A DNA stretch of 64,000 nt from Candidatus Nitrotoga arctica (GCF_918378365.1 NZ_OU912926.1:62001-126000), one strand, 5' to 3'; shown: positions 43,047 through 55,908, counted from the stretch's first letter. A program made the numbers and translations. The notes: a model not told the origin generated them from the letters alone.

Positions 43047-44231
43047 TTACTTCGCAGCACGTTGCTCAAGAATTTCCACCGCTGGCAATTTTTTGCCTTC
43101 GAGGAATTCTAGAAATGCCCCGCCGCCCGTGGAAATATAGCTTACTCGATCGCTGATCTTGTATTTGGCAATCGCCGCCAGCGTATCCCCACCGCCGGCG
43201 ATAGAAAATGCGGGGCTTTCCGCGATCGCCATGCCTAGCGTTTTGGTGCCAGCGCCAAACTGGTCAAATTCAAATACGCCTACCGGGCCATTCCACACGA
43301 TGGTTGCGGCGTTCTTCAGATAGGATGCATAAGTCTGGGCAGTTTCGGGTCCAATATCAAAAATCATATCATCATCGGTGATATCAGCCACTTTCTTAAC
43401 CACGGCAGGCTCATTGGCATCGAACTTTTTGCCCACGACCACATCGGTAGGTACCGGAATCGATCCGCCCTTGGTCTTGGCGGCTTGTATTAAACGCTGG
43501 GCTTCGGCTACAAGATCGGGTTCATATAGCGATTTACCGACGTTATAACCAGCTGCTTTAATGAAAGTATTGGCAATGCCGCCACCGACGATCAATTGAT
43601 CCACGATGTGCGACAACGATTCCAATACGGTTAACTTGGATGAAACCTTAGAACCGCCGACGATGGCGATCAGCGGGTGAGCCGGGCTTTTCAATGCCTT
43701 GCCCAATGCCTCCAGTTCTGCTGCCAGTAGTGGGCCCGCGCATGCCACTGGTGCATACTTCGCCACACCGTGGGTGGAAGCCTGCGCGCGATGTGCGGTA
43801 CCGAATGCATCCATTGCATAGATGTCGCACAGCTTAGCCATTTTTTGGGACAGCTCGTCGTTGTTTTTGCCTTCACCTTTATTGAAGCGCACGTTCTCAA
43901 ATAGTACGACTTCGCCATCGGCGATGGTGAAGCCGCCGTCCAGCCAATCTTTAATTACCCGTATCTCTTTACCCAACAAGTCGGACAAACGCTTGGCTAC
44001 AGGTTTTAGGGAATCGGCTTCGGAATATATACCTTCTTCAGGACGACCGAGGTGGGACATTAACATTACTTTGGCGCCTGCTTTCACGGCATGCTGGATG
44101 GTAGGCATGCTTGCCCGGATGCGAGTATCGTCGGTTATGGTACCGTCATCAGTTTGGGGAACATTCAAGTCTTCGCGGATCAGCAGACGTTTGCCCCTGA
44201 GATCCAAATCAGTCATTTTGATTACGGACAA
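43047..44231 (-). CDS. pgk: Phosphoglycerate kinase
   Basis: A 394-residue enzyme. [12 protein letters not shown] and [12 protein letters not shown] are N-domain motifs and GGGDTLAA the C-domain nucleotide site. It interconverts 1,3-bisphosphoglycerate and 3-phosphoglycerate. GGAG sits 6 nt before a TTG at 44231 that gives the usual [11 protein letters not shown] start; an earlier TTG at 44243 covers that ribosome site. Confidence 0.94.
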   Translation of the reverse strand: MSVIKMTDLDLRGKRLLIREDLNVPQTDDGTITDDTRIRASMPTIQHAVKAGAKVMLMSHLGRPEEGIYSEADSLKPVAKRLSDLLGKEIRVIKDWLDGGFTIADGEVVLFENVRFNKGEGKNNDELSQKMAKLCDIYAMDAFGTAHRAQASTHGVAKYAPVACAGPLLAAELEALGKALKSPAHPLIAIVGGSKVSSKLTVLESLSHIVDQLIVGGGIANTFIKAAGYNVGKSLYEPDLVAEAQRLIQAAKTKGGSIPVPTDVVVGKKFDANEPAVVKKVADITDDDMIFDIGPETAQTYASYLKNAATIVWNGPVGVFEFDQFGAGTKTLGMAIAESPAFSIAGGGDTLAAIAKYKISDRVSYISTGGGAFLEFLEGKKLPAVEILEQRAAK

Positions 44232-44269
44232 TTCTTTCTCCAATTAAGCATTCGAGGTGAAACGTAAGA

Positions 44270-44302
44270 AAAATACAAAAAGGTGAGAGAGTTCCTCACC
44301 TT
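44270..44302 (-). terminator. Hairpin between gap and pgk
   Basis: ctcacctt and aaggtgag form an 8-bp stem followed on the minus strand by tttttgtattttt, just after the gap stop. It should reduce readthrough from gap into pgk, perhaps setting gap above pgk in expression. Confidence 0.7.
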
Positions 44303-44312
44303 GCGTGCATGT

Positions 44313-45671
<1,359 letters not shown>

Positions 45672-47687
45672 TTAAAGTATGCTTTTCATGGCTTTCACCA
45701 CATTTTCAATGGTAAAGCCGAAGTGTTTGAACAATTCACCTGCCGGAGCAGATTCGCCAAAGGTATCCATGCCAATTACCGCACCGTCCAAACCAACATA
45801 TTTGTACCAAAAACCTGTCACGCCAGCTTCGACAGCTACGCGTTTACTGCCCTTTGGTAACACGCTGTCCCTGTATGCCTGATCTTGACGATCAAATACA
45901 TTCGTTGAAGGCATGGAAACTACTCGTACATTAATGCCGTCTTGGGCCAAGGCTTTTTGTGCATCCATGGCCAGACCCACCTCGGAGCCTGTCGCGATAA
46001 TGAGCGCTTGTGGCTTGCCATTGGCGGCTTCCGATAACACATAACCACCCTTGCGGATGTTGGCGATTTGATCCGCATCGCGTTTTTGGAATGCCAAATT
46101 CTGGCGGCTGAAGATAAGGCTGCTCGGGCCAGTTTTGCGCTCAACCGCTGCAACCCATGACACGGCAGATTCCACCGTATCACAAGGACGCCAAACATCC
46201 ATATTTGGAATATAGCGTAGCGTGGTGGTTTGTTCCACTGGCTGATGAGTTGGACCGTCTTCGCCTAGGCCGATGGAGTCATGCGTGTATACGAAAATCA
46301 CGCGCTGTTTCATCAGCGCAGCCATGCGCAGTGCATTGCGTGCATATTCTGAGAACATCAGGAAAGTGCCGCCAAATGGTAGCAAACCGCCATGCAACGC
46401 TACGCCATTCATAATGGCTGACATGCCGAATTCGCGAACTCCGTAACTAATATAGTTACCTGTCGTTTTTCCATGAACGTGCTTGGCGCCCGTCCAATTG
46501 GTTAGGTTCGAACCGGTCAGATCCGCCGAGCCGCCAAGAAATTCAGGTAGTGCCGGCACTAGACCGTTAATCGCGTTCTGCGATGCCTTGCGCGAGGCAA
46601 TGGTTTCTGCCTTTTCATTGGTCTTGGCGATCAAGTCCGCAGCATGCTGTGCCCAGTCTGCTGGCAAATCACCCTTCATTCGCCGCTCAAACTCAGCCGC
46701 TTCCTGGGGGAAAATCTTGCGGTATTCTGCAAATTTATTGTCCCACAATTTTTCCAAACCCTCACCCTTGGTACGCGCATTCCACGCTTGATAAACGTGT
46801 GCTGGAATTTCGAACGGCGGGTATTTCCAGCCTATGTATTCGCGCGTAGCAGCGATTTCCGCATCGCCCAATGCAGCGCCATGCACGTCATGCGTGCCAG
46901 CCTTATTGGGGGAGCCCGCGCCGATGATGGTTTTGCAGCAAATCAGTGTAGGCTTGTCGGTAACTTCTTTGGCAGCCTTGATGGCATCATCAATTGCTTC
47001 GGGATCATGGCCTTCCACATTGGCGATTACATGCCAACCATAAGACTCAAAGCGTTTGGCCGTATCGTCGGTAAACCAGGCTTCAACATGTCCATCAATC
47101 GAAATGCCGTTGTCGTCCCAGAAGGCAATCAACTTGCCGAGCCCCCAGGTACCGGCCAGTGCACAGGATTCATGCGAAATGCCTTCCATCATGCAGCCGT
47201 CGCCGAGGAAAACATAAGTATGGTGGTTAACGATTTCGTGGCCGGGCCGATTAAATTCATTTGCCAGCATTTTTTCCGCTAGGGCAAAACCTACCGCATT
47301 GGTAATGCCTTGACCCAGCGGGCCAGTAGTGGTTTCGACGCCAGCGGTGTAGCCATATTCTGGATGCCCTGGAGTCTGGGAGTGTAGCTGGCGGAAGCGC
47401 TTCAACTCATCAATCGGCAAGTCGTAGCCAGTCAAATGCAGCAGGGCATAAATCAGCATCGAGCCATGGCCGTTGGAAAACACGAAACGGTCACGATCGG
47501 CCCACTTAGGGTTAGCCGGGTTGTGGCGCAGATGGTGAATCCACAGTGCTTCGGCGATTTCTGCCATGCCCATGGGGGCGCCAGGATGGCCAGAGTTTGC
47601 TTTCTGAACTGCATCCATCGCCAAAGCGCGGATCGCTCCAGTTGTGTCATTAAACTTGGGGGGGTGTACCTTACGCGCCGCAGCCAT
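45672..47687 (-). CDS. tkt: Transketolase
   Basis: A 671-residue thiamin-diphosphate enzyme of the pentose phosphate pathway and Calvin cycle. [25 protein letters not shown] with the diphosphate/Mg motif, and the C-terminal [16 protein letters not shown] are complete. It is the first gene of tkt-gap-pgk-pyk-fba, a block typical of autotrophic betaproteobacteria. Confidence 0.96.
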   Translation of the reverse strand: MAAARKVHPPKFNDTTGAIRALAMDAVQKANSGHPGAPMGMAEIAEALWIHHLRHNPANPKWADRDRFVFSNGHGSMLIYALLHLTGYDLPIDELKRFRQLHSQTPGHPEYGYTAGVETTTGPLGQGITNAVGFALAEKMLANEFNRPGHEIVNHHTYVFLGDGCMMEGISHESCALAGTWGLGKLIAFWDDNGISIDGHVEAWFTDDTAKRFESYGWHVIANVEGHDPEAIDDAIKAAKEVTDKPTLICCKTIIGAGSPNKAGTHDVHGAALGDAEIAATREYIGWKYPPFEIPAHVYQAWNARTKGEGLEKLWDNKFAEYRKIFPQEAAEFERRMKGDLPADWAQHAADLIAKTNEKAETIASRKASQNAINGLVPALPEFLGGSADLTGSNLTNWTGAKHVHGKTTGNYISYGVREFGMSAIMNGVALHGGLLPFGGTFLMFSEYARNALRMAALMKQRVIFVYTHDSIGLGEDGPTHQPVEQTTTLRYIPNMDVWRPCDTVESAVSWVAAVERKTGPSSLIFSRQNLAFQKRDADQIANIRKGGYVLSEAANGKPQALIIATGSEVGLAMDAQKALAQDGINVRVVSMPSTNVFDRQDQAYRDSVLPKGSKRVAVEAGVTGFWYKYVGLDGAVIGMDTFGESAPAGELFKHFGFTIENVVKAMKSIL

Positions 47688-48158
47688 CTTTCACTAACCT
47701 CCTGAACATCTCTTAAAGAATAAATAAATTATTTTTGTAACAAACCAATTAGTAATTATGCCGCACTGCCCTGTTTAGGGCAACAGGAGAAAAATAGTTA
47801 TCAATTTAATAAATCTAATACAATAACTTGTATATAATTTTCACTGGCGGGATCGTAATTTTACATCAAGTCATTCGCTCCTCTTTTGAACTGAATTCCT
47901 CCGGGCAACCGTTTGAAACTCACCTGCCGCACTGGTCAGCCTGCGCGTTACTCGCACGAACTCCTAACGATTATCTGACGTCCAGATAAACGCAGCACAC
48001 CTTTTGGGAAAAGCTACACATCTTTAATGACAGTAAGGCCGGTAAAGCCCGTCTGTTCCTTATTGGGCAATGGTTTAAGCTTGCGTACCTCGGTTTTCTC
48101 AAGTACAATTTTGCTGTAATTGCCTTACTTACTTTTGCTTGCCGCTGAGGTAGCTACC
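47688..48158. other. Intergenic region between tkt and the PIN toxin-antitoxin pair
   Basis: About 470 bp, AT-rich near tkt, holding the presumed tkt promoter and the promoter of the divergent pair. I see no gene or clear regulatory motif. Confidence 0.55.
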
Positions 48159-48383
48159 ATGCACGTCAAGATAACTCCAAACGACCAGATCACGTCTCCA
48201 GATCAAAGCGCTGCCCAAGTGGAGGCTGCTGGATACGTCGATGAAGTTGATAGTAGTGCCATCGTTGTGACACCAGTTTTAGCTCAAAGCGTCGAAGCCG
48301 TACGTGATAAATTGATTGCATCGGGGATTTCCGAAAAAGATGTAGCAGACGCCTGTGCTTGGGCACGTCGGCCCAAAGAATAA
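48159..48383 (+). CDS. Putative antitoxin of a PIN toxin-antitoxin pair
   Basis: A 74-residue acidic protein, MHVKITPNDQITSPDQSAAQVEAAGYVDEVDSSAIVV..., ending in a helix (GISEKDVADACAWARRPKE). I infer the antitoxin role from its size and from the PIN toxin starting 1 bp after its stop. The open frame begins at 48120, but the Met at 48159 is more natural. No ribbon-helix-helix or HTH motif is obvious. Confidence 0.65.
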   Translation: MHVKITPNDQITSPDQSAAQVEAAGYVDEVDSSAIVVTPVLAQSVEAVRDKLIASGISEKDVADACAWARRPKE

Positions 48384-48384
48384 C

Positions 48385-48798
48385 ATGCGCGTTGTTCTCG
48401 ATACCAATGTAATACTCTCTGCATTGTTGTTCGCCAACGGGAATTTGGCGTGGTTGAGAAAGGCTTGGCAGGCGAAGTCTATCCGTCCAGTGATCAGTAA
48501 CGCAACAAAGGAAGATTTATTCGATTCATTGGATTATCCTAAATTTAATTTGTCAATCGCTGAGCAGGATTTGTTGCTGGAAGATTTTTTTCCATACTGT
48601 GAAACAGCGTCCATATCCAACTGGATGCCATCGCACGGCATATTTAGCCAAGTATTTTTGGCCGTGGCACACAAAGCCAAGGTAGATGCACTGGTAACCG
48701 TTGAAAAGGATTTACTCGCATTGCGAGGAAGTTTTACCCCCTCCATCTTTACCGTTGAGGAATTGCGTAAACGTTTGCAAGAAGAACGTCTCGCGTAA
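48385..48798 (+). CDS. PIN-domain toxin (COG1569-like)
   Basis: A 137-residue PIN nuclease. MRVVLDTNVILSALL carries the first active-site Asp (D6), KEDLFDSLDYPKF the middle acidic residues and KVDALVTVEKDLLAL the late one, as in 'putative toxin component, PIN family' proteins. It should cleave RNA when free of antitoxin. It follows its presumed antitoxin by one base. Confidence 0.85.
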   Translation: MRVVLDTNVILSALLFANGNLAWLRKAWQAKSIRPVISNATKEDLFDSLDYPKFNLSIAEQDLLLEDFFPYCETASISNWMPSHGIFSQVFLAVAHKAKVDALVTVEKDLLALRGSFTPSIFTVEELRKRLQEERLA

Positions 48799-48861
48799 CT
48801 ACTCCGCTCAATTTCTGCTAAAAAATAGACAACTTGTCCTAATTTGCGGCAAACTGTGTTC

Positions 48862-49305
48862 ATGAAAACCATTCTGGTTCTACATGGCCCCAATCTGAAC
48901 TTGCTCGGCAGCCGCGAGCCAAGCGTGTATGGCCATACTACATTAGACGAAATTAACAACAAATTACAGCATTTAGCTCGCATGCAAGGCGCAAATCTAT
49001 TGCATTTTCAGAGTAATTCTGAATCTGCTTTAGTGGATCGTATACATTTGGCGCGCCAAGATGGTACTGATTTTATTGTCATTAACCCTGCTGCGTTTAC
49101 ACATACTAGCGTGGCTTTACGCGATGCGCTGACTGCGGTGGCCATTCCATTTATTGAAGTCCATCTTTCCAATGTGTTTGCACGTGAACCATTTCGCAAA
49201 GAATCATATTTTTCTGATCTCGCTATTGGTGTTATCAGCGGTTTGGGTGCAACCGGTTATGAACTCGCAGTGCAATACGCGCTGCAATATTCTGTTAGGA
49301 GCTAA
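48862..49305 (+). CDS. aroQ: 3-dehydroquinate dehydratase, type II
   Basis: A 147-residue enzyme of the shikimate pathway. [21 protein letters not shown] with the active-site Tyr, [23 protein letters not shown] and EVHLSN are hallmark motifs. The frame opens 18 nt earlier, but ATG 48862 gives the standard start. It precedes accB, a common arrangement. Confidence 0.95.
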   Translation: MKTILVLHGPNLNLLGSREPSVYGHTTLDEINNKLQHLARMQGANLLHFQSNSESALVDRIHLARQDGTDFIVINPAAFTHTSVALRDALTAVAIPFIEVHLSNVFAREPFRKESYFSDLAIGVISGLGATGYELAVQYALQYSVRS

Positions 49306-49307
49306 TC

Positions 49308-49751
49308 ATGGATTTACGTAAACTCAAGACCTTGATTGAACTGGTTGAAAGCTCTGGTATTGCAGAGCTGGAAATTAGTGAAGGCGAAGAACGCGTGCGC
49401 ATTGTACGGTCATGTGCTGCGGTGCAGCATGTTTATGCAGCACCGCAGCACATGACCACGCTTGCCTCACAATTGGCCGATGCGCCGGTTGAGCCAGTCG
49501 AACCCGCAGCCCCAGATGGCCACGTAGTGAAATCGCCGATGGTTGGTAGTTTTTACCGCAGCCCCTCCCCTGGTGCCAAACCCTTTGTGGAGGTGGGCCA
49601 GAGCGTGAATGTGGGCGACACCCTCTGTATCATCGAAGCAATGAAGCTGCTCAATGAAATCGAAGCTGATCAAAGCGGTGTCATTAGTGCGGTTCTGGTC
49701 GAGAGTGGCCAGCCGGTGGAATATGGTCAACCTCTTTTTGTTATCGGTTAA
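49308..49751 (+). CDS. accB: Biotin carboxyl carrier protein
   Basis: A 147-residue protein of acetyl-CoA carboxylase. K113 in EAMKLLNE is the biotinylated lysine; [15 protein letters not shown] opens the biotinyl domain after a Pro/Ala linker. It lies 2 bp after aroQ and 3 bp before accC. Confidence 0.95.
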   Translation: MDLRKLKTLIELVESSGIAELEISEGEERVRIVRSCAAVQHVYAAPQHMTTLASQLADAPVEPVEPAAPDGHVVKSPMVGSFYRSPSPGAKPFVEVGQSVNVGDTLCIIEAMKLLNEIEADQSGVISAVLVESGQPVEYGQPLFVIG

Positions 49752-49754
49752 ATA

Positions 49755-51110
49755 ATGTTTGAAAAAATTCTCATCGCAAATCGAGGCGAGATTGCCTTAA
49801 GAATTCAGCGCGCCTGTCGTGAAATGGGCATTAAATCCGTAGCAGTGCATTCCGAAGCTGACGCAGACGCCAAGTATGTCAAACTGGCCGATGAATCGGT
49901 GTGCATTGGCCCGGCTTCCTCGCTACATAGCTATCTGCACATTCCATCCATCATTAGCGCAGCGGAAGTTACAGATGCTCAGGCTATCCACCCGGGCTAT
50001 GGGTTTTTGTCTGAGAATGCTGACTTCGCCGAACGTGTGGAAAAAAGTGGATTCGTATTCATTGGCCCACGGCCGGAGACCATTCGTTTAATGGGCGACA
50101 AAGTGTCCGCCAAAAACGCAATGAAAAAAGCGGGTATTCCTTGTGTGCCGGGCGTGGATGGCGCACTGCCGGACAATCCAGCCGAAATTACCAAGATCGC
50201 ACGCAGTATCGGTTATCCGGTCATTATCAAGGCCGCTGGGGGCGGTGGCGGACGCGGCATGCGCGTAGTACATACCGAAGCCGCGTTGCTGAATGCTGTG
50301 GTCATGACGCGTAGTGAAGCGCAGGCGGCGTTTAATAATCCTGTGGTGTATATGGAAAAGTTTTTGCAGAATCCACGCCACATCGAATTCCAAGTTCTGG
50401 CTGATTCTTATGGCAATGCGGTATATTTAGGTGAGCGTGACTGCTCAATGCAACGCCGCCATCAGAAAATTCTTGAGGAAGCGCCAGCACCTCTGCTCAA
50501 TACTCGTCTTCGTAATAAAATGGGTGAGCGTTGTGCAGCAGCTTGCCGCAAGATTGGCTATCGCGGTGCGGGGACTTTTGAGTTTCTGTATGAAAACGAT
50601 GAATTTTTCTTCATTGAAATGAACACTCGCGTACAGGTAGAGCATCCGGTCACCGAAATGATTACGGGCATAGATATCGTGCAACAGCAGATTCGTATCG
50701 CTGCCGGCGAAAAACTCAGTTTCAAGCAAAATGATATTACGCTCAAAGGTCATGCCATTGAATGTCGCATCAATGCCGAACATCCCTACAAGTTCACGCC
50801 CTCAGCCGGCCGCATTACTACTTGGCATACTCCTGGTGGCCCTGGTATTCGCGTGGATTCGCATGTGTACGCCAATTACTTCGTGCCGCCTCACTACGAC
50901 TCCATGATCGGCAAGATCATCGCATATGGGGACAATCGCCAACAGGCGATAGCACGCATGCGTACCGCCTTATCAGAAATGGCGGTAGAAGGTATAGAGA
51001 CTAATATTCCTCTGCATCAGGAACTAATGTTAGATGCTGCTTTTTTACGAGGTGGCACCAGCATTCACTATTTGGAACACAAGCTAGCCGAACGCATCAA
51101 GGTAAAATAA
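49755..51110 (+). CDS. accC: Biotin carboxylase
   Basis: A 451-residue ATP-grasp enzyme that carboxylates biotin on Acc[37 protein letters not shown] and [18 protein letters not shown] are the classic motifs. Complete. Confidence 0.96.
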   Translation: MFEKILIANRGEIALRIQRACREMGIKSVAVHSEADADAKYVKLADESVCIGPASSLHSYLHIPSIISAAEVTDAQAIHPGYGFLSENADFAERVEKSGFVFIGPRPETIRLMGDKVSAKNAMKKAGIPCVPGVDGALPDNPAEITKIARSIGYPVIIKAAGGGGGRGMRVVHTEAALLNAVVMTRSEAQAAFNNPVVYMEKFLQNPRHIEFQVLADSYGNAVYLGERDCSMQRRHQKILEEAPAPLLNTRLRNKMGERCAAACRKIGYRGAGTFEFLYENDEFFFIEMNTRVQVEHPVTEMITGIDIVQQQIRIAAGEKLSFKQNDITLKGHAIECRINAEHPYKFTPSAGRITTWHTPGGPGIRVDSHVYANYFVPPHYDSMIGKIIAYGDNRQQAIARMRTALSEMAVEGIETNIPLHQELMLDAAFLRGGTSIHYLEHKLAERIKVK

Positions 51111-51111
51111 C

Positions 51112-52002
51112 ATGGCTTGGCTTACGCTGACAATCACTGCATCTGCATCCGAGGCGGAGATGCTGAGTGAGGCTCTGTTGGCGCTCGGCGCACTATCTGT
51201 GGATATTCACGATGCAGATGCCGATACCCCAAATGAGCAAGCCATATTTGGTGAACCGGGCGAACCCGTCTCCCATCTTTGGTCATACAATCGCGTTACT
51301 GCTCTGTTTGTCGAAGATACGCCGATAGACGCAATCATGCTAGAAGCGGCACACGCCATCGGGCTGCAACAGCCGCCAAACTATGCCATCGCAACCTTGG
51401 CGGACAACGACTGGGTGCGCCTGACTCAATTGCAGTTTAACCCCATCCGTATTTCGCAGCGCCTATGGATCGTGCCTACCTGGCATACCCCATTTGACTC
51501 CAGTGCCATCAACATTACGCTCGACCCCGGCTTGGCTTTTGGTACCGGAAGCCACCCCACTACCCGTTTGTGTTTGCGCTGGTTGGACAGTCATTTGCAA
51601 GGAGGTGAATCCGTTCTGGATTATGGCTGCGGCTCGGGTATCCTGACCATCGCTGCGCTCAAATTAGGCGCTGCCAGCGCCACGGGCGTGGACGTGGATG
51701 CGCAAGCCGTGCAAGCCAGCCGCGACAATGCAATGGTTAATCAAGTTGACGCGCAGTTCTACTTGCCTAATGCTGCACTGAAACAACAAGTTGACATTGT
51801 AGTAGCCAATATTCTTACCAATCCTCTCAAAGTACTCGCGCCATTACTGGCAGGCTCATCGCGGCAAGGTGGTCAGATTGTATTATCCGGCGTACTCAGC
51901 GAACAGGCCGAGGACGTCATGAAAATCTATGATCAATGGTTTGACTTCAGACCACCGGTTGTGGAAGAAGGTTGGGCATGCTTATCTGGAGTGAAGCGAT
52001 GA
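51112..52002 (+). CDS. prmA: Ribosomal protein L11 methyltransferase
   Basis: A 296-residue SAM enzyme that methylates ribosomal protein L11. LDPGLAFGTGSHPTTRLCL and VLDYGCGSGILTIAALKLGA are the binding motifs, and ANILTNPL is the post-motif catalytic region. It follows accC directly. Confidence 0.95.
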   Translation: MAWLTLTITASASEAEMLSEALLALGALSVDIHDADADTPNEQAIFGEPGEPVSHLWSYNRVTALFVEDTPIDAIMLEAAHAIGLQQPPNYAIATLADNDWVRLTQLQFNPIRISQRLWIVPTWHTPFDSSAINITLDPGLAFGTGSHPTTRLCLRWLDSHLQGGESVLDYGCGSGILTIAALKLGAASATGVDVDAQAVQASRDNAMVNQVDAQFYLPNAALKQQVDIVVANILTNPLKVLAPLLAGSSRQGGQIVLSGVLSEQAEDVMKIYDQWFDFRPPVVEEGWACLSGVKR

Positions 52003-52784
52003 ATGCAGTCACCCAATGCCCGGAGTGTAGTACCCGCTTTAAGGTCAGCCAAGCTCAGCTGGATATGCATCAGGGCATGGTGCGGTGCGGACGTTGCCAG
52101 GCAATATTCAACGCAATAAAACAATTGCATGATAATGAACTCAGCTCGCAACTTACTCTAACCCTGGATCTGGAGGAAATGCAGCAAGTGCCTGTCCAAA
52201 GTCCGGTAGAGCATATCCCCGCAACCCACGATAAATATGATTTCAGTCATCTCACTACGGACAGTAAAGAAGAAGCGCTGGAAATAAGTGCCTCAGTCAT
52301 CAAAAAGAATATTCACTGGTCATGGGTGGTGGTCACATTGTTGTTAGTCATAGTGTTACTGGCACAGACTACGTATTTTTTTCGTGTCGAACTCGCTGCG
52401 TACTTGCCGGGCATCAAGCCAGTACTCACGTCCTATTGTAAGATGCTCAACTGCGATATCCCGCTACCGAAAAAAATTGACCTGCTGAGCATCGAATCTT
52501 CTGATCTGGAATCCGATCCGAAACAAGCGAGCGTCATCGCTCTCAATGCCATCTTGCGAAACCGTGCGCCTTACGCGCAAACCTATCCCAATCTGGAACT
52601 TACACTCACCAACTCGATGGATGAGGCACTGGCGCGTCGCATCTTCCCTCCAGTGGAATATCTCAAATCCGGCGAGGACGAAAAACAAGGGCTGCTACCC
52701 AACCATGAGATTGGCATCAAGCTGCATCTTGATACTGCCGACCTTAAACCAACTGGATATCGCTTGTTTTTGTTTTATCCCTAG
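51999..52784 (+). CDS. Zinc-ribbon DUF3426 membrane protein
   Basis: A 261-residue protein. C7-x2-C10 and C30-x2-C33 form the MJ0042-type zinc ribbon, one membrane helix (WSWVVVTLLLVIVLLAQTTYFF) follows at about 108-130, then a DUF3426 periplasmic domain. Function unknown. It overlaps prmA by 4 nt (ATGA), as in many betaproteobacteria. Confidence 0.88.
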   Translation: MNAVTQCPECSTRFKVSQAQLDMHQGMVRCGRCQAIFNAIKQLHDNELSSQLTLTLDLEEMQQVPVQSPVEHIPATHDKYDFSHLTTDSKEEALEISASVIKKNIHWSWVVVTLLLVIVLLAQTTYFFRVELAAYLPGIKPVLTSYCKMLNCDIPLPKKIDLLSIESSDLESDPKQASVIALNAILRNRAPYAQTYPNLELTLTNSMDEALARRIFPPVEYLKSGEDEKQGLLPNHEIGIKLHLDTADLKPTGYRLFLFYP

Positions 52785-52915
52785 TATCGTTCCATCATTA
52801 AATTTGACACGTACACGCCGGACGTTTTTGATTTCAAGTGGCATCCTCCTGAGTTTTTGCACTGGAGACTTGAAGCTGCCTGCACATGCTTCAGTTGTGG
52901 CTTGGTTAAAAGCGA

Positions 52916-54685
52916 ATGGCAGCCCGCCTGCGCGAAAATCCGCATGTTCGTGATACTATTCCCGCACTTTTTCGCACAGAAAGCATCAAGTTGAGAAAAC
53001 GTTTAGGAGAATGGTTAGTCGAGCAGGGGAAGCTGAATACGCTCGATTTGGAGCGTGCGCTAGATTTGCAGCAAGATGAAGTGGGCGAACACGAGCGTAT
53101 TGGCGCACTGTTATTAAAGCTGGGGGTTGTTTCTGCCCGTGACGTGGCAGAGGCATTGGCGGCACAACTTGGGCTCGCACTAGTGGAACCGGCTGATTAT
53201 CCTCAAGTGCCCTTGCTGGAAGAGCGCGTATCGGTGCGTTTCCTTAAAGAGTCTAAAGCGTTGCCGCTACATGAAGATGAACACGTGCTGGTGCTGGCGC
53301 TAGTGGATCCACTTGATCAATACGTCATCAATGCCTTTGGCTTGCTAACTCATCGCTCGGTTAGTGTGCGTGTGGCAGTGCAGCAGGATATGGAAAGCGC
53401 TTTCGAGCGTCTTTACGGTAGCGGCAAGACGTCGATGGGGGAAATTGTCGGCGACATCGAAACCCTCGAGGAAGAAGGTGCGAGCGACGATGTGCAGCAT
53501 CTTAAGGATCTTGCCAGCGAGGCGCCGGTTATCCGTCTGGTTAATTTAATTATTGGCCATGCGCTGGAGGCGCGCGCATCCGATGTTCACATCGAGCCAT
53601 TCGAAAATCGTCTGATCGTGCGTTACCGGGTAGACGGGGTGATGCACGAGGTAGAGTCGCCGCCGCGGCGCTTGTCCGCTGCCGTCATATCGCGGATTAA
53701 AATCATGGCAAGCATGGATATTGCGGAACGGCGTCTGCCACAGGATGGTCGTATCAAATTGCGAATTCAGAGCAAGGAAATTGATTTGCGTGTTTCCACT
53801 GTGCCTACCATGCATGGTGAGAGCGTGGTTATGCGGATTCTAGACAAGAGTGGTACTACCCTAAATTTTGCCGCGCTGGGGTTTGATGATGATGTGCTCA
53901 AAGTATTCATAGATGTATTGCAGCAACCCCATGGCATTATTCTGGCCACCGGCCCTACTGGTAGTGGCAAAACTACCACGCTCTACACCGCATTACAAAC
54001 GTTGAACAAATCGGATGTGAAGATACTCACGGTGGAAGACCCGGTTGAATATCAGATGGAAGGCGTAAACCAGATTCAGGTCAAAGCACAGATCGGTCTT
54101 ACCTTTGCCAACGCCCTGCGCTCTATTGTGCGCCAGGATCCAGACGTTATCATGATCGGCGAAATCCGCGATTTGGAAACGGCACAAATTGCCGTACAGG
54201 CCGCGCTTACTGGTCACTTGGTGCTGTCCACCCTGCACACTAACGATGCTGCCAGTACGATCAACCGTCTACTCGATATGGGCATGGACGATTACCTTCT
54301 GACATCCACTGTGATTGGCATTCTTGCGCAGCGCCTGGTGCGCACATTGTGCGAACAATGTCGTCAATTGCGAATTGTGCTGCCCGAAGTGGTCGATGAA
54401 ATGGAGTTACATCGCTTTACCGAAGCGCGTCCGATTGAACTTTATCATGCGGTTGGCTGTCCACATTGTGGTCACACTGGCTATATTGGTCGCGTCAGTA
54501 TTGTGGAAATACTTCCGATGAGTGATGGTATTCGCAGTTTAGTGATGCAGCACGCAACTGCGGGGGAAATACGCAAGCTGGCAATCGATCAAGGTATGAG
54601 AACCATGTTTGATAATGGTTTGCGCAAAGTGATGGCAGGAGTTACGACCATTGAGGAAGTATTGCGCGTGACGCGGGAGGCTTGA
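52916..54685 (+). CDS. gspE: Type II secretion ATPase GspE
   Basis: A 589-residue hexameric ATPase that powers pseudopilus assembly. An N-terminal GspE-type domain is followed by Walker A GPTGSGKTT (about residue 346), the Asp box, HLVLSTLHTNDA and a zinc motif (TLCEQC ... CPHCGHTGY). The start could be ATG 52916 or TTG 52991, which would give MRKRLGEWLVEQG; neither has a clear ribosome site. First gene of the secretion cluster. Confidence 0.93.
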   Translation: MAARLRENPHVRDTIPALFRTESIKLRKRLGEWLVEQGKLNTLDLERALDLQQDEVGEHERIGALLLKLGVVSARDVAEALAAQLGLALVEPADYPQVPLLEERVSVRFLKESKALPLHEDEHVLVLALVDPLDQYVINAFGLLTHRSVSVRVAVQQDMESAFERLYGSGKTSMGEIVGDIETLEEEGASDDVQHLKDLASEAPVIRLVNLIIGHALEARASDVHIEPFENRLIVRYRVDGVMHEVESPPRRLSAAVISRIKIMASMDIAERRLPQDGRIKLRIQSKEIDLRVSTVPTMHGESVVMRILDKSGTTLNFAALGFDDDVLKVFIDVLQQPHGIILATGPTGSGKTTTLYTALQTLNKSDVKILTVEDPVEYQMEGVNQIQVKAQIGLTFANALRSIVRQDPDVIMIGEIRDLETAQIAVQAALTGHLVLSTLHTNDAASTINRLLDMGMDDYLLTSTVIGILAQRLVRTLCEQCRQLRIVLPEVVDEMELHRFTEARPIELYHAVGCPHCGHTGYIGRVSIVEILPMSDGIRSLVMQHATAGEIRKLAIDQGMRTMFDNGLRKVMAGVTTIEEVLRVTREA

Positions 54686-54687
54686 TT

Positions 54688-55908
54688 TTGCCGGTGTTTC
54701 AATACAACGCAGTTAGTGCAGACGGCGAAGCGCTGGAAGGCGAGATGGAAGCCCGTACTAATGAAGCGGTCGTAGATCGTTTGCAGGCTATGGGCTATAT
54801 TCCGATTCAAATTGAACTAGCGCAGCTGGAACGAACTGCCGGAAACACCTCATTCGGATGGCTACGCTCCAGTCGAGTGAGTCAGGCAGAAATTGGCGTA
54901 TTCACGAGTGAAATTGCAACGTTATTACATGCAGGTTTGCCACTTGATCGCGCATTGGAAATTCTGGTCGAGCTATCGGAAAACGATAAAGTGCGTAACC
55001 TGCTGACGCAGGTACGCGACGATGTGCGTGGTGGTGCTTCGCTTTCCGCAGCGATGGAAGCGCAGAAAGGCGTGTTTTCCCGTTTCTACCTCAATATGGT
55101 GCGTGCTGGCGAGGCTGGGGGCGCACTTGGTCCGGTGCTGACGCGTATCACTGAATTCATGGAACGCGCCAAAGCACTCAAGCAAACTGTTACATCTGCA
55201 TTAATCTATCCCGCCATCCTGATGTTAGTGGCGGCCAGTTCGGTGATGATGTTGTTGATATTCGTTGTGCCGCAGTTTTCCCTGATGTTTCAGCAATCCG
55301 GTAAAACCCTGCCGCTGCCAACGCAAATCGTCATTGCCGCTGGTGACTTTCTACGCCATGACTGGTGGATGTTGCTGATTGGTGCGCTAGCCATTTATGT
55401 GCTGCTGCGACAGCAAATGCAAAACCCTACCAGCCGCTACCGCTGGGACGGCATTTTTCTGCGCCTGCCGCTGGTAGGCGACCTGGTGGCCAAGATCGAG
55501 GTGGCCCGCTTTAGTCGCAGCCTAGGTACTTTGCTAGGCAACGGAGTGACTTTATTGAACGCGCTCTTTATTATCAAAGAAACCTTAAATAATAGCGTCA
55601 TGGCTGAAGGACTCGATAGTGTGGCGAATCAGCTCAAGCAAGGGTTGGGGTTGGGCAAACCAATGATGGAAACGGGTTTGTTTCCCAAGCTTGCGGTTCA
55701 TATGGTAGTCGTTGGGGAAGAAACGGGCCAGCTTGAAGAAATGCTGCTGCGCGTTGCAGATGTGTATGACAATGAGGTGCAAACAACGGTCAAGCGCATG
55801 TTAAGTCTAATGGAGCCGGTACTGATTTTGGGGCTGGGGCTGTTGATTGGCGGTATCATTATGTCAATTCTGCTTGCCATCCTCAGTGTCAACGACTTGG
55901 CGATGTAA
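54688..55908 (+). CDS. gspF: Type II secretion inner-membrane platform GspF
   Basis: A 406-residue polytopic protein with two T2SSF domains (FTSEIATLLHAGLPLDRALEIL; FSRSLGTLLGNGVTLLNAL). It bridges GspE to the pseudopilus. GGGAGG lies 7 nt before the TTG at 54688, which is preferred over a TTG at 54682. Confidence 0.93.
   Translation: MPVFQYNAVSADGEALEGEMEARTNEAVVDRLQAMGYIPIQIELAQLERTAGNTSFGWLRSSRVSQAEIGVFTSEIATLLHAGLPLDRALEILVELSENDKVRNLLTQVRDDVRGGASLSAAMEAQKGVFSRFYLNMVRAGEAGGALGPVLTRITEFMERAKALKQTVTSALIYPAILMLVAASSVMMLLIFVVPQFSLMFQQSGKTLPLPTQIVIAAGDFLRHDWWMLLIGALAIYVLLRQQMQNPTSRYRWDGIFLRLPLVGDLVAKIEVARFSRSLGTLLGNGVTLLNALFIIKETLNNSVMAEGLDSVANQLKQGLGLGKPMMETGLFPKLAVHMVVVGEETGQLEEMLLRVADVYDNEVQTTVKRMLSLMEPVLILGLGLLIGGIIMSILLAILSVNDLAM

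Noticed and set aside
47880..48120. Possible gene remnant upstream of the PIN pair
   Set aside because: Short open stretches exist but none resembles a known protein or has a start signal.
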